A stretch of DNA of 64,000 nt, from the NCBI GenBank assembly GCA_963514095.1, contig OY741265.1:24803590-24867589 (forward strand), written 5' to 3'. Under the pieces are notes generated by a model. It saw nothing but the letters and a program-made list of their open reading frames with translations, had not been told where the DNA came from and made no database searches. The position numbers and the translations under genes are program-made. How positions within the stretch are numbered: the stretch's first letter is position 1; the number at the start of each line of letters is the position of its first letter. Positions 21,976-33,850 of this stretch are shown piece after piece. The stretch comes from Eutrigla gurnardus (Eukaryota; Chordata; Actinopteri; Perciformes; Triglidae).

Positions 21976-24900
21976 CTGTTTCATGTGGAATGTGACTTCC
22001 TACAATATGAGGGAGGACATTAGTTTAGACATTATTTTGAAAAACCGACAGAGCATTCAATGCAGTGAAATGAGATGCACACTCCCTTGTGTGCTGACCT
22101 ATTGCTCACCACCTCTTGTGGGAAAGCACTTGACAGGTCTCAATTTGATGACAAATTGAAACATTGACATCTAGAGCAGAAAGAAAAACACACCGTACAC
22201 TTTGCTCAGGAGACTGTGGCTTCCTGCATCAGACGAATGACTTCCTTTGGAGACCCAGAGGAGTCAATTTACCATAAATAGTCCCAGGTCCAGTCTTGTC
22301 ATCCTCAGACAACACTTTAAAAACAAATATACCTGCAGGTTCAAGGTCAACATAAAGATGCTGATTGAATGCCAAAATCTTAGCAGCAGCAGGCAGCAGC
22401 AAGCTGAGCAAATCCTGCTTCTTTGATTCTGGCTTTGCTCTAGAGTGGTTGTTTCATCATGACCGTGCATGCAGCCTTTCTATAATTGCACATTCAAAGT
22501 CCCGCCTGTCATATTTCTTGGCATTTGAGGACATGCTTTTTAACAGCTTAATTAAAAACATCTAACATGTTTGGTGTTGTTTGGACGAACTGTCTGAATG
22601 ACAGACCCATCCACGCATTTGGAACTTGTGGTTTTTGGCGCCCCCTACAAAATTATTTCAAAATAGTTTAACACGTGGTTCGGCTTTGTCATGAAACCTA
22701 TCTTGCAAGTTTTGTATTGATTTGGCAAACAATTTCTAATTTATACACTGATTTCTGTTGTGCCACGCTCAATCTCTGCATTTGTAGCGACCCCTGGTGG
22801 CCAATTAGAATTAAATTTTAAGGCTATTCGTCAGATACTCTTGTAGACATATCCTGCAAGTTTTCTGATGATTAGCACAACAGTTGTTGACGCTGGTCTA
22901 GTTATGTGCTCACATCACACTGACGTTCATTGTTAAATATCTAGAAAACTAAATAAAATATCAATAAGCTTATGATGTCAAATGTATAAAAAAAAGCAGG
23001 CAAGTGAAGCCAAAAATTGTAAAGTGCCTTAAATTGGCATTCTCCCTGCTGGTCACCAAGGGGCGACTCCTTCAAATTGCAAAAATAAATCAGATTGCAT
23101 AGAAGTCTACGAGAAAATTACCCTAATTCTCATTTTACTTATTATCTAAGGAAACATTGCAAACATTTTATGAACGTTTATGAACTCAATTGCTAGTTTT
23201 GAGTCTTCTTCCATACAGCATGATGTTTATTTAATAAAATATGAGTCAAATAGACCATGAAGAAGGGTATGCTTTAGGGTGGGGCTACCTTGTGCTACAA
23301 CGGCGTCGACACCACTGCCTCGGTACCGTTGGTGGCAGACGGTATTTTCAGTGTGAGGGGTGTGGCCTTTCCAAAAGTGTAACCACGTGCCTGATTAGAG
23401 TCAAATATCTTGGTTAACACTTTTACATCACTGCACTCCCTGAATAAATATCCCATTTTTGGAAAAAAATAAAAAGAGATTTCAGAGAGAAGCAGACAGA
23501 AGGGTCAACAAAGGTTTGTAAAGTATGTATCCATGATGTCAAGCTGATTCAGCTGTGAAAACAGGTTAAAATAATAAAGATAGAAGGTTAACACCACAGA
23601 TCACAGTGTAAAAGTGAACGCATCACCTTGTGATCGAGACAGAAGGCAATAAAATAAGGAACAATGCTGTTTCTGTGAAGCCGGGTGGGTCTACGCTAGT
23701 AGCCTAAACCTTCAGTAGGTAGCTTGGCAAAGAAGTACTAATGCAAGTTAATGATGTGCTAACATACTTTACCATTGTTAGCTCCACAGGATTTTTTATA
23801 GCAACATAATGTTTTCGAAACGTTTATCTCTTTCCAACCTCTATGGGTAACGAGTATCACTATTTCTAGAGCCAAATTAAGAAAATCAGGAACGATGGCA
23901 TTGTTGTCAGACCTTGATCACAACTGACCAGTGCTACGCTATGATTGGCCAGTTTTCATTTCACTAGAGAGTTTAGCGAAAGGCCAATGTATTGAATTTT
24001 TCACATAAGTTGCATGACACTGCCATGAATTACAATACTATCCAGCTTCCAGGCTGCTGATATGTTCAGATGAAGACACCCAACACAATTGTATCTAGCA
24101 TTTCTTTTTGGGCATCTTCAGCCTGCCCCCATCTCCCCACTGTGAAGACCACAGCTGGGTTAGATTTTTCAAGTCAGACTTAATTGGAAAGTTGTGTGCA
24201 GAGTGCCGAGTGCAGCGTACTGCGGTCTTGTGAGGGCCTCACCTTACAGCCTGTACAGGGCTCAATGCGAAAACAAGAAATAGAAAAGGCGACTGTGTCA
24301 CAGGCATTTGATTTCAATCTGTAATGCATTATAAATGGTTTCAACTCCTGCCAGCAGCAGGGATGTGTATCGCTTTAACACAACACAAAAATGCTTCTCC
24401 AAGCATTGCTAATCAAAACAACACAAACACTTCGCTGAGTCTGACCTCAGTTACAGTTTGCTTTGAAAAATGCAGGAAAAACAACCAGATATATCTACTG
24501 TATTAGAGCGAGAGAGAAAACACCTTCCATGTACCATTTCAGCTGCCTGGTAGGAGAGAGCAGCTGGTTATTTTTCCTTGAGCGAGAAGTATTTTTTGGT
24601 TGATGTTCAAAGTTTATGGATCATAATGATTCTCTTTGTCTCACAGAATATGGACTAAACTAAATTTGCTGACAACTGTGTCAAATTACTGAGGCAATAA
24701 ACGTGAAGTTTCCTGCAAATAAACATTTGAAAATCTTCTAGTGACAAAAAAACAAACCAAAAAACGATCTCCTAGACGTTGTTCTGTAGCAGACCCACCC
24801 TGCATTGGGATTTGGCTGATTAACCTCTCCTCTCTTTGACACAAGCACAAGAAACCTTGTCAGTGGGAGAAATCAGGCTACGCTGGATATGGGAGAATGC

Positions 24901-25589
24901 ATGTATATGCCCTGCAGTAATCTTGATACTGTAAATAATGTCAGTTTCTCTTTTAGTCACACTGAATCCAACTATCAAGAAATTGTCTTTAATCCAGGTG
25001 AAATCCAGCTGAGTAAATCAGGTTTCACAAATTCCCTAGCATCATTCCAACCAATTTTAGCTTGTTGCTGAAAGACATCCGTCAAGCGCAGTCATTTAAA
25101 ACCGCATTGGCTGATTTTTGGCCACTTAAGGGCAGTTGAACATTGACATAAAACATATAATTTAATATTGTAACCAACCGCAAATACACTGTATGTCTAC
25201 TAAATGGCCACACAACTTAGGTGAAGTATCATATTTGTATGCATTAGAAAAACACAAATGCCAACACATTCTGACGGGTCACTATGACTACTCTCACACA
25301 GGACTAGCTGATCCCAGTGCTGTATAAAAGGAATAAAACTAATAAGTGGTTATATGACTTCTAATAGTGGTCAGTGTTCGTAAGTCCTTAATTTTCTGTC
25401 TGGTATGGGCCTTATACTAACAAATACATAAAATACTTGCTAAACACAGACACAGCTTTGTCAAAAGCAGCATATGCCAAGACATATCAATATCAAAGAC
25501 AGTAAATTCAAGGGGTTAATATGCTGGGAAGCATAAGGTGGACTGAGGTGAGAGGAGTTACCTCGGGGGACCAGGATTAATGAATGGTT
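21976..25589. other. 3.6 kb without recognised genes
   Basis: AT-rich. No motif-bearing open frame was found. At 23270-23400 there is gggtggggctaccttgtgc and gtgtgaggggtgtggccttt, a motif partly recurring at 29843-29880, probably a decayed teleost repeat. Confidence 0.5.
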
Positions 25590-25591
25590 TA

Positions 25592-25700
25592 GTGCAGTTA
25601 TCCCCAATTAGCGGCCCGTGGGCCAAATCTGGCCCGCAAGAGCAAAGTGTCCGGCCCGTGTGGACCCAGTGACACTATGCAATAACCTGCCATAAGGTGA
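25592..25700 (+). repeat. hAT (Charlie-like) terminal fragment
   Basis: cccaattagcggcccgtggg followed by ccaaatctggcccgcaagag resembles the terminal region of vertebrate Charlie-type hAT elements. No second end or target duplication was found. Confidence 0.45.
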
Positions 25701-25821
25701 AATAAAGAGTTTGGTAAAGTTGGAAATATATTCACAGATTCAAAAATCCAGGATTAATAAATCTGAAGTGAAATGTTTTTCAAACACAAATGATGCCTCT
25801 GACCCACCGTAATAATATTAC

Positions 25822-25881
25822 GTAGTCTATGATATTATCATAGACTACTATCATCATCATATGATATTATCATAGACTACG
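25822..25881. repeat. palindrome with partial second copy
   Basis: gtagtctatgata and tatcatagactac (25822-25848) form perfect 13-bp arms around one base. The right half recurs at 25859-25881 after a tcatcatcat stretch. Confidence 0.9.
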
Positions 25882-25929
25882 AGCTACAAGGACCAAAACC
25901 CAGATTTTTTACAAAAATGTTCTCTGTCC

Positions 25930-27364
25930 AACATTGATCTCTCTGCGCCGCCGGCAGCCGGGCGAGTGCGCAGGGACCGGGTTTACTCCAGTACTTTGCT
26001 GCTGACAGGCTCCGGCTGCGCTCCGGCTGCGCTGTCGCCTACCCGGACCTATGCCATGTACACTCCGCCTCCACCCGGACATCACTTTTCATCCCCGCCG
26101 GAGATATATCCACTGAGGCTCCCTCCCGAATTTCAACCATAACAGCTCGTCAGCAATAAAGTCCATCTGGTCTGGCTCTCAATGACCATGACACTCCACC
26201 TGCCGGATTGTCGACAACAGTGTGCTAGCCCCCCCAGCCCGGTCGGCTAACACCACCACCAACTGTGACAAATCCTCACTCAACTTCGCTCTGCTAAACA
26301 TCCGCTCATTGTCAAGCAAAGGACAACTCATACATGATCTCATGAATGACCGTAAACTGGATTTTCTTTCTTTAACTGAGACATGGCAACAGCCCAGGGC
26401 TGCACGGTGGTGTAGTGGGTAGCACTGTCGCCTTACAGCAAGAGGGTCCCGGGTTCGATTCCCGGGTCGGGGTCGGGTTCCTTCTGTGTGGAGTTTGCAT
26501 GTTCTCCCCGTGTAAGCGTGGGTTCTCTCTGGGTTCTCCGGCTTCCTCCCACAGTCCAAAAACATGCAGGATGGGGATAGGATGACTCTAAATTGGCCGT
26601 AGGTGTGAATGTGAGAGTGAATGGTTGTCTGTCTCCAAATTTTGGCCCTGTGATGGACTGGTGTCCTGTCAAAGGTGAACCCCGCCTTCACCCAATGACA
26701 GCTGGGATCGGCTCCAGCCCCCCGCGACCCTGAATACAGGATAAGCGGTAGAAAGTGGATGGATGGATGGATGGCAACAGCCCAATGACTTTTCGCATCT
26801 CAATGAATCCACTCCACCTGGGTTTGTTTACCTGTCCCAACCTTGTGGCTCTGGTCGGTGGGGCGGTCTCGCGATGATATAGGGCGAGAAGTGGAAAGTC
26901 TCGCGGGTATCTGTACCCGTCTCCTCCTCGTTTGAGTCCACTGTTTGTGATCTATCCGGCCCGACTCCAACCATCATCGCCACTGTCTACTGCCCTCCTA
27001 AACACAATAGTGACTTTCTCAATGACTTTGCTACTTTTCCCACCCACTTATCCTCTCTGTCATCTAACATAATACTGCTGGGGGACTTCAATATTCACAT
27101 GGACAATCCTCATCTTACCAAAGACTTCACGTCCTGCTTAGACAGTTTTGCATATCGGCAGTACACCACTATTCCCACTCACTCCAAAGGACACATTCTG
27201 GACTTAATCTGCTGCACTGGTGTCTCCCATCACCACATTACAGCTGATGAACTCCCCATTACTGAACACCGTCTCCTCTCATTGACAGTAGAACTCACTC
27301 TCTCCATCACTAAACCACCACGTCTAATTTCCTTCCGAAATATAAAGAACATTGACCCCACTGT
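25930..27364 (+). pseudogene. LINE E 5' part (endonuclease), split by V-SINE
   Basis: Non-LTR retrotransposon. At about 26262-26390 it encodes LLNIRSLSSKGQLIHDLMND and KLDFLSLTETW, the AP-endonuclease start of L2/CR1-type ORF2. It resumes after the SINE with HLNESTPPGFVYLSQPCGS. At about 26975-27110 it gives TVYCPPKHNSDFLNDFATF and IILLGDFNIHMDNPH (catalytic GDFN). Near 27180-27260 it gives THSKGHILDLICCTG and ITEHRLLSLTVEL. At 27365 it is cut by the Gypsy piece, and its 3' end reappears at 28886. The RT core is missing. Confidence 0.85.
26397..26770 (+). mobile_element. complete V-SINE with 14-bp TSD
   Basis: Full tRNA-headed SINE: A box region tggtgtagtgggt (26408-26420), B box ggttcgattcc (26452-26462), conserved central domain (gtgtggagtttgcatgttct, ccggcttcctcccacagtcc), L2-like 3' part (gctgggatcggctccagccc) and a (GGAT)n tail. 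Perfect target copies ATGGCAACAGCCCA lie at 26383-26396 and 26771-26784. It interrupts the endonuclease ORF of LINE E. The 1924-2013 and 51632-51721 pieces belong to the same SINE group. Confidence 0.93.
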
Positions 27365-27367
27365 CGT

Positions 27368-28885
27368 GTTGGGTTCTTTATATGATAGTGAATAAAGACT
27401 CAACTGCCGTAGAGCTAACATTAACACGCTTTACTTGTTGCTCGTCAAACATACAACAACCTCCCGACATCCCATGCGGCTCAGGTCACCCCTGGCCTAG
27501 AGCGCCCTTTTGTGTCTGACACCACATCTCCCTTTCTGAGAAACAATACACTGTAACAGGTTCTCATAGAAATACAGTACCAACCGAAATCATAATAGTG
27601 TATTGGTTACTGAAACACATTCCTTACAGAATTTCTCCACCACATTATGAACTCCTATTTGAGGCCATTTCTTTTTTTCTTTTTAACACCGGAACTCTTT
27701 CAGGCCTGTTTTAACACTTTAACCACATCACAGAAACATACCATTATTCAACTGTATGAAACTTCCCAAATACTTCTTACTTAGCTCTCTTCTTTCCTTT
27801 TGTTAACATCACAACCTGTATCATGAACACATTTTGTTACAATCACTTTTTTTTTCACTTCTCTTATTTTAGGTGTCCTTTTCAGCATATCTGTCCTCAG
27901 AGGTCCAGTCGATCTGGCTTTATGACAGGTCTGCCAGACCTGGTTGTAACAGGTTGTTCGGCCCCCTGAGGCCTCCCTGGTGACCCTGAATCAGTGTCCT
28001 TTGGAGTGTCCTGCAGGTCTGGCCCTGCAGCATGTTCAAATGTCTTACTGCTGCTGCCATCTCCTCTCCCTTTCTTTGTGCCGGACCGACCGCAGGTCCG
28101 GAATCTCAGGTTCCAACATAGCTGGAAAGGCCGGCACTGTGGTGCGCAGACGACGCCCCATAAGCAGCTGGGCAGGGCTGAAGCCATTGCTCAGAGGAGT
28201 GCTCCTGTAGGCCAGCAGTGCACGGTAGGGGTCTGCTGCTTTCTTTAGTAGGTTCTTTACGGTCTGGACGGCGCGCTCGGCCTCGCCATTGCTTTGCGGG
28301 TATCTCGGGCTGCTCGTCACATGCTCAAATTCATATTCTGCTGCGAAGGCTGACATGTGAGCACCTGAGAACTGTGGCCCATTGTCTGTGACTAAAGTCT
28401 CTGGTATGCCGTGCCTCGCGAACATTGACTTGAGATGCACTATGACGTCTGTGCTTCTCCTTAGGCTCAGCTGGGCAATTTCGACATATCTAGAAAAATA
28501 ATCCACCACTAGCAGATAGTTGTTGTTTTTCAATACAAACAAATCAGCTCCTAGCTTCTGCCATGGTCTGTCGGGAAGCTCAGATAGGGTATAAGAGGCT
28601 CTCTAGCATTGGTACGTTCTTTGATGCACGCTGTGCATCTCAACACTAACTCGCCTATCTGGCTGCTAAGCCCGGCCACCACACAGATTGCTTAGCTCTT
28701 TCGCGGCATTTGACTATCCCCTGATGTCCTTCATGGATTTTCTCCAGCACACTATTTCTCATTATAGAGGGAATGACTAGTCTAGTGCCTCGCAGTAACA
28801 GTCCATTGTGTGTGCTGAGAACAGCCCTCTCGGCCCAATAGGGTCTAAACAGTGTGTCTAATCTGCTGCGATCTGGCACTAGGGC
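27368..28885 (-). pseudogene. Ty3/Gypsy retrotransposon 3' part (integrase and LTR)
   Basis: Minus-strand element cut off at its 5' side. From 28865 it encodes an integrase zinc-binding region (IHEGHQGIVKCRERAKQSVW then LRCTACIKE). The catalytic core follows (ADLFVLKNNNYLLVVDYFSR, LVTDNGPQFS, YPQSNGEAERAVQ), with the D, D and E residues visible. Next comes PYRALLAYRSTPLSNGFSP and LLMGRRLRTT, then RHKERERRWQQQ. The core is open at 28045-28542. A purine-rich tract (agaaagggaga on the minus strand, about 27532-27542) precedes an LTR-like stretch of about 160 bp (27530-27368, TGTGGTGTC to CCCAACA). RT and gag are absent and no 5' LTR exists, so no target duplication can be tested. Confidence 0.85.
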
Positions 28886-29460
28886 CCTGGGTGTCACCCT
28901 CGACAGCACACTTTCTTTCCTGCCCGAATGATCACCCGAACTCCCTCCATGAATCACATCACTTCTGCCCTTCAACATCTCCACTGGCTCCCAGTTCAGT
29001 TCCGCATCCAATACAAAATCCTCCTGTTAACATTCAAGGCCATCCACAACGCTTCGCTTCTTCCTACCTGTCTGACCTCCTCCAAATTTCCATTCCTTCT
29101 CGCTCTCTCAGATCCTCTTCCTCTATACACCTGTCTGTCCCCTCTGCCCATCTCACCACAATGGGGAGCAGAGGATTCAGCCACTCTGCTCCTTGTCTCT
29201 GGAACTCCTTACCACCCCAACTCAGGAACATTGACTCAGTCACACATTTCAAACCACAACTCAAAACATATGTTTAAAAAGGTCTATTCCATCTGTTGTC
29301 AATTGCTTTATTATTATTATCATTATAATTTTCATTACTTTGTTTCACCACTTTGTCACTTTATACTGTTTGTTCTTTCATTGTTTCTTTTAAAAGTGTA
29401 GCCTGTTTTATGTATGTACGATGTCCTTGAGTGACCAGAAAGGCGCCTTTAAATAAAATG
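28886..29460 (+). pseudogene. LINE E 3' part
   Basis: Encodes ALGVTLDSTLSF at the start, then ITSALQHLHWLPVQFRIQYK and ILLLTFKAIHN at about 28955-29045. In another frame it has MGSRGFSHSAPCLWNSLPPQ and LRNIDSVTHFKPQLKTYVFK at about 29160-29275. A 3'UTR follows with aaaggcgcctttaaataaaa and a (TTA)n tail. At least one frameshift separates the two coding pieces. It is probably the same LINE insertion as 25930-27364, with the Gypsy piece replacing or interrupting the middle. Confidence 0.85.
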
Positions 29461-29560
29461 TATTATTATTATTATTATTATTATTATTTGTTTATTATTT
29501 GTTTATTAGTATTATTATTGTTGTTGTTATTAGTAGTAGTAGTAGTAGTAGTAGTAGTAT
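29460..29560. repeat. (ATT)n and (TAG)n simple repeats
   Basis: Tail of LINE E expanded into ATT, GTT and TAG trinucleotide runs. Confidence 0.95.
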
Positions 29561-30999
29561 TAAGTCCAGCGCCTTCCGTTGGACCACAATGAGACCTTTC
29601 CCAAAAGGTCACTGCGTTAGCTAGCAAGCCATAAGGGCCGTGTTGGTGACAGACATTGCACAAGAAGAGAGATGTAGTTTACTGTGCGGTTTAAAAATTC
29701 AATTTTTAAATTGACACAATTCACAAAAATTAAAAATGGCAAAACATCTAGCCAGTGGACTTGGTATATGGTCCTAGAGGCTTTGATGGAGAGCACATTG
29801 AGCTGGACATGTATGTGATATTTCAAATCATTCAGACTTAAGGTGTGAGGGGCATGGCCTTTTCTAAAATCACGTTTTGGGACGTTAATTGCGCTGTAAA
29901 AATGCACCATGTGGTGTTTGGAGTCATACTTCTTGGGGAGGCTCACTTGCACATCATTTCCAGTTATTGGGCCAGTTAGTTTCATGTTTCTAGCTCCTTC
30001 CAGTTCATGGGTGTTGCTGCAGCAAACAACACATTTTATATATAATCAAACCAACAGAAACTCAATAGAGTTGTGTCTTGTGTACGGTATGTATGAATTT
30101 GTGTTTTATGTTATAGCATACTGTATATTAAGTTATAATAAGTTTGTAAGCAAAACCTAATGGTGGAAAACATTTTTAATAAAAAAAATAATTATACAAT
30201 AATTACAAAAATGTAAAATAAATAAGTTTCTCCTCCTTCAGACTTTCAATCCTAAAAAAAGGCATGTCAACACTATCTAACAAGCCTGAGGCAGATGATG
30301 TTTCATCAACATGACTAACAGGTTTAGGAGCAGGCTTAACGCCTCCCTTGCTCCAGGCAAACGGTCACACACTGCAGCTTCAACACTTCAACAGTTTTTG
30401 CAGTTGTGGTGAGATTTAATCATATTGTTGTGTTACTTGGACAAATCTGCTCTGGACACTTAATCTCATAACAACAGCAGTCAGGCTCCCAACAAAATAA
30501 ATAGCACATTTTTAACAGTATTGAATCAAAACCATAATCAGCCATGAACTACATGGAAATGGATTTGTGAGAAATAAGATATACTCCTATAAAATCCTTA
30601 AAACAAGAAGACATTCTTCTCAAGCAGATGCTTCATGATGCAAATGCCACATTGTGTTTTGTTCTGTAATGTTCCCAATGCCCATACAGACACATGCATG
30701 TGGACTGAAAGGCTCTTCAGATCTCTTTGGGCAATTTCAAGGATGTCAGTTTAAAGTTCAGGTCAGTCAGGACAACTCTCTTTAAGTATCAGTACGCAGT
30801 CCATGCAACAGTTCAAGTCATCTTCCTCTTTACGCCCTCCATCCGTATGACAGAATAAGTAAGATGTTCAAAATAAATCATGAAAAGTGTGTATAAGATG
30901 AATTGGGCTGCTACAATGTAGCAGTCTAAACTAATACCAGTGAAATTCCACAATTCTAATTATTTATAAAAAAAAAACAATAAACACATAATTGCATCT
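29561..30999. other. no recognised feature
   Basis: AT-rich with short open frames. None carries a recognised motif. Confidence 0.5.
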
Positions 31000-31005
31000 A
31001 GAATA

Positions 31006-32577
31006 TACGACGGCGTATTAGGGCCACTGTCGAAAAAAAAAAAAAAAAACGGAGCCGAGAGAGGTGGGCAATATTCTGAGATTAAAAGTCGCAAATTTGC
31101 TAGTTTTAAAGTGGCAAATTTACGAGTTTAAAAAGTCGCAAATTTATGAGAAAAAAATCGCAAATTTGCGAGTTTTAAAGTGGCAAATTTGCTAGTTTAT
31201 TACGATGCTAACAACCGGCATTTATGCTAGCTATCTTCCCATGACTGTAGCTTTTATCTTTCTAATTAATCCATCCCGTGTGTCAATGCTTTACTAAGGT
31301 CCTTATGGCTCTTGATGGTTAGTGTTGGTTAATTTTATGGGCCAAATTGTCATCTTACGGTATGTGTGCTTGTTGATCGGGTGGTTTGGCTAAGCTAGCG
31401 GTCTTAAGGCAGGAACACACCGGCCCAACCGTTGGACGTCTGAAGCGTTTGGAGAGGCTCGGACGAGGTCGGGAACACATATGTTTGGTGTGTACAGCTG
31501 CGTCGGAAGCTTTCGGAGCCGCGCGGACGTTGTCTGATCAGACTGAGCATGCGAAGTCTGAGGAGGTGGGCTGTTGGATACGTCTGAGCCATTGGATACT
31601 CTGATTGGCGGTGTGCTAGCGAATCAGAGTATCCAATGGCGGTGTGTGGGCGGGGCGGAAGTGACGATAGTAAACTCCGTATTACTCGTTCCCTATTGAG
31701 ACGACGTCTTCGTAAAATAATGAGCCCGAGAGCACACAACGCGAGTGTCACCCTAGCCAGAGTCATCTTTCCAGAAATGCCAAGTATTTAGTCCACAAAG
31801 GTCTTCTCGAGTCGAACGAATACTGAACCAAGACTGTGTGTGCATTGTTTTTATCTGCACTCCGTTCCGTCATTTCCTGTTTTCCTGTTTTGGAGTACTG
31901 GCACGAGACTAGCGCCACCCGCTGTTAAGGAGGCTTATTGCATCTCGCGCAAGCGCAGAACGTACACGCTGCTGTGGTGTCGGAAGCATGTCGAAGCGGT
32001 GTGTACAACGCAACTTTTCTGCCGAACGGGTCAGACGAGAGGCAACAGAGTGGGCGGAGAATGGTCGGATAAGGCAGTTGGACGTCTGGGCAGTGTGTAG
32101 GGGCCTATAGAGGAAGTAATCACGTAGCTTGACCCGGATGTTTGCCGTTGCTATGACAACAAGTGAAAGCTACCGCTAGCTATCTTAGGCAAACTACCTG
32201 CTCAATAAACACAAATAAGATGACAATTTGGCCCAAAAAAATTAACCAACAATAACCATCAACAGCCATTACCTTAAGGGCCTTAGCAAAGCGTCACACG
32301 TTGGGATAAATTCATTAGAAAGATAAAAGCGACATTCGGAAGCGAAGTTAGCTAGCATAAATGCAGGTTGTTAGCATCATAAAAAAAATATGTAAATTTG
32401 CGACTTTTTAAACTCGCAAATTTGCGAGTTTTTTCTCGTAAATTTGCGACTTTTTGAACTCGTAAATTTGCCTCTTTTTTCTCGCAAATTTGCCACTTTT
32501 TTTCTCAAAATATTACCCCCTCCCCTGGGTCCGTATTTTTTTTTTTTTTTCATACTTGGCCCTAATACGCCGTCATA
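31006..32577. mobile_element. foldback (palindromic) element, long copy
   Basis: The ends are tacgacggcgtattagggcc (31006-31025) and its near-perfect reverse complement (to 32577), flanked by identical 6-bp copies of AGAATA (31000-31005 and 32578-32583). Each arm has the same order: terminal repeat, a poly(A) run, several subrepeats of the type gtcgcaaatttgcgag (about 31088-31200 and 32385-32505), then about 200 bp of related unique sequence in inverted orientation. The middle (about 31402-32105) is GC-rich, absent from the copy at 39099-39738, and looks like a later insertion. No transposase is encoded. A 6-bp duplication is reported for superfamilies such as IS3EU and Dada; the class is not proven. 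Confidence 0.85.
31402..32106. mobile_element. GC-rich insertion-like middle of the foldback element
   Basis: About 700 bp, much more GC-rich than the arms. Near the ends, aggcaggaacacaccggccc and the reverse complement aggcccctacacactgccca look like imperfect inverted repeats. Tandem-like pieces gattggcggtgtgctagcg and gagtatccaatggcggtgt recur inside (31600-31650). It carries no protein motif. No clear target duplication was seen, so a separate transposon is only a suggestion. Confidence 0.45.
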
Positions 32578-32583
32578 AGAATA

Positions 32584-33349
32584 TCTATTTAATGTGCTAT
32601 GAAAAAATCTACATCAGATAACTGTATTTATCAAATTTCTTGCCAATTTTACGTGCAATAATTTAATGCAACCTCTGTTAACGTTAAGTAGCTCGCCGTC
32701 TGCCAATTTAAACAACAAATAGGTTGCATGACATCTGTTATCGTGCTCTCCCTATAACTGAACACGAAATAGGATTTGTGCTCCTGCAAAAAACACTCGG
32801 CAATTAACTAAAATAAACACATCCAAGCTGTGATATTTGAGTTTCTGGAATGTGGACTTGTGCAACTGGATTTCCCCCCCGATTGATATTCACTTCACCT
32901 TTAATTACTAAACTTTCCGAGTATCATATGCTTTTCTCCTTACATTTTCTCTGAAGCTGTCGCAGTTCCGGTTCACTGCCTGCTGCGTCCTCTGCTATGT
33001 TGCATCGTCTCTTTCATCTAGTAATCTGTGAATATTTCATTTGTTGTTAATTTCTCTATTTATTTATATTCTTTTGTTGGAAGCCCAAGGATAAACCAGA
33101 GAACTCTTCAGTTCACAGGTAGAGAATTTATTCAGGTCACAGGTAAAGTATGGCAGTGCTGGGCTCGGAATGAATGAGCTCTCACAGGATCTCAGTCAGA
33201 GCGAGCCCGATTTCCTGGTTCTGGTCACATTTTATCTTGGCTGGCACTGCCCCGTACAGAGGTTGGACTTGCACGCAACCGAGTCTCACTGGTCATATAT
33301 ATACTGTATATATATGTATATATGTATAACCACTCCAGCGTTGGACGTG
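32584..33349. other. no gene; AT-rich run
   Basis: Includes a TA-rich simple stretch at 33296-33333. Nothing else recognised. Confidence 0.5.
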
Positions 33350-33372
33350 CCTGGAACACACAAGAGTCATCT

Positions 33373-33850
33373 AGGCATCCTGATTAGATGCCCGAACCAC
33401 CTCAACTGGCTCTTCAATGCCCAGGAGCAGCAGCTCTACTCCAAGCTCCCTCCGGATGTCTGAGCTCCTGCCCCTTCCTCTAAGGCTGAGCCCCGCCACC
33501 CTACGGAGGAAGCTCATTTCAGCCACATGGATCCGCGATCTCATTCTTTCGATCACTACCCAAAGCTCATGACCATGGTCCGGTACAACGCCCGCATCAC
33601 TGCTGCAGCTGGACCAAACCGCTTGTTCATCAGGATCCATTTTTCCCTCACTCGTGAACAACACCCCAACATACAGTGACTCACTCCCAACCCAGAGAAT
33701 ACAGCCCACCGGTTCCCAGGAGAGTACCATGGCCTCAAACTTAGAGGTGCTGACCTTCATCAACTGATTTACACAAGCTGCAAACCACAGTGCGAGCTGC
33801 AGGTCACATTCTGAAGGAGCCAACAGAACCATGATATCAAGTGTAAACTT
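33373..33850 (-). pseudogene. Rex3-like (RTE clade) LINE RT C-terminal fragment
   Basis: The minus strand from 33840 reads LLAPSECDLQLALWFAACVN then MKVSTSKFEAMVLSWE, the Rex3/RTE end of the RT domain. About 33560-33400 reads LWVVIERMRSRIHVAEMSFL, RRVAGLSLRGRGRSSDIRRE and LGVELLLLGIEEPVEVV. The VAEMSFLRRVAG-LR and ELGVEPLLL blocks are characteristic of this LINE in fish. It is cut at both ends and has frameshifts between blocks. Confidence 0.85.

Noticed and set aside
26408..26462. Possible tRNA gene
   Set aside because: Head of a V-SINE with full body, tail and target duplication.
26179..26691. 170-codon open frame on the minus strand
   Set aside because: Antisense to LINE endonuclease and SINE sequence; no motif of its own.
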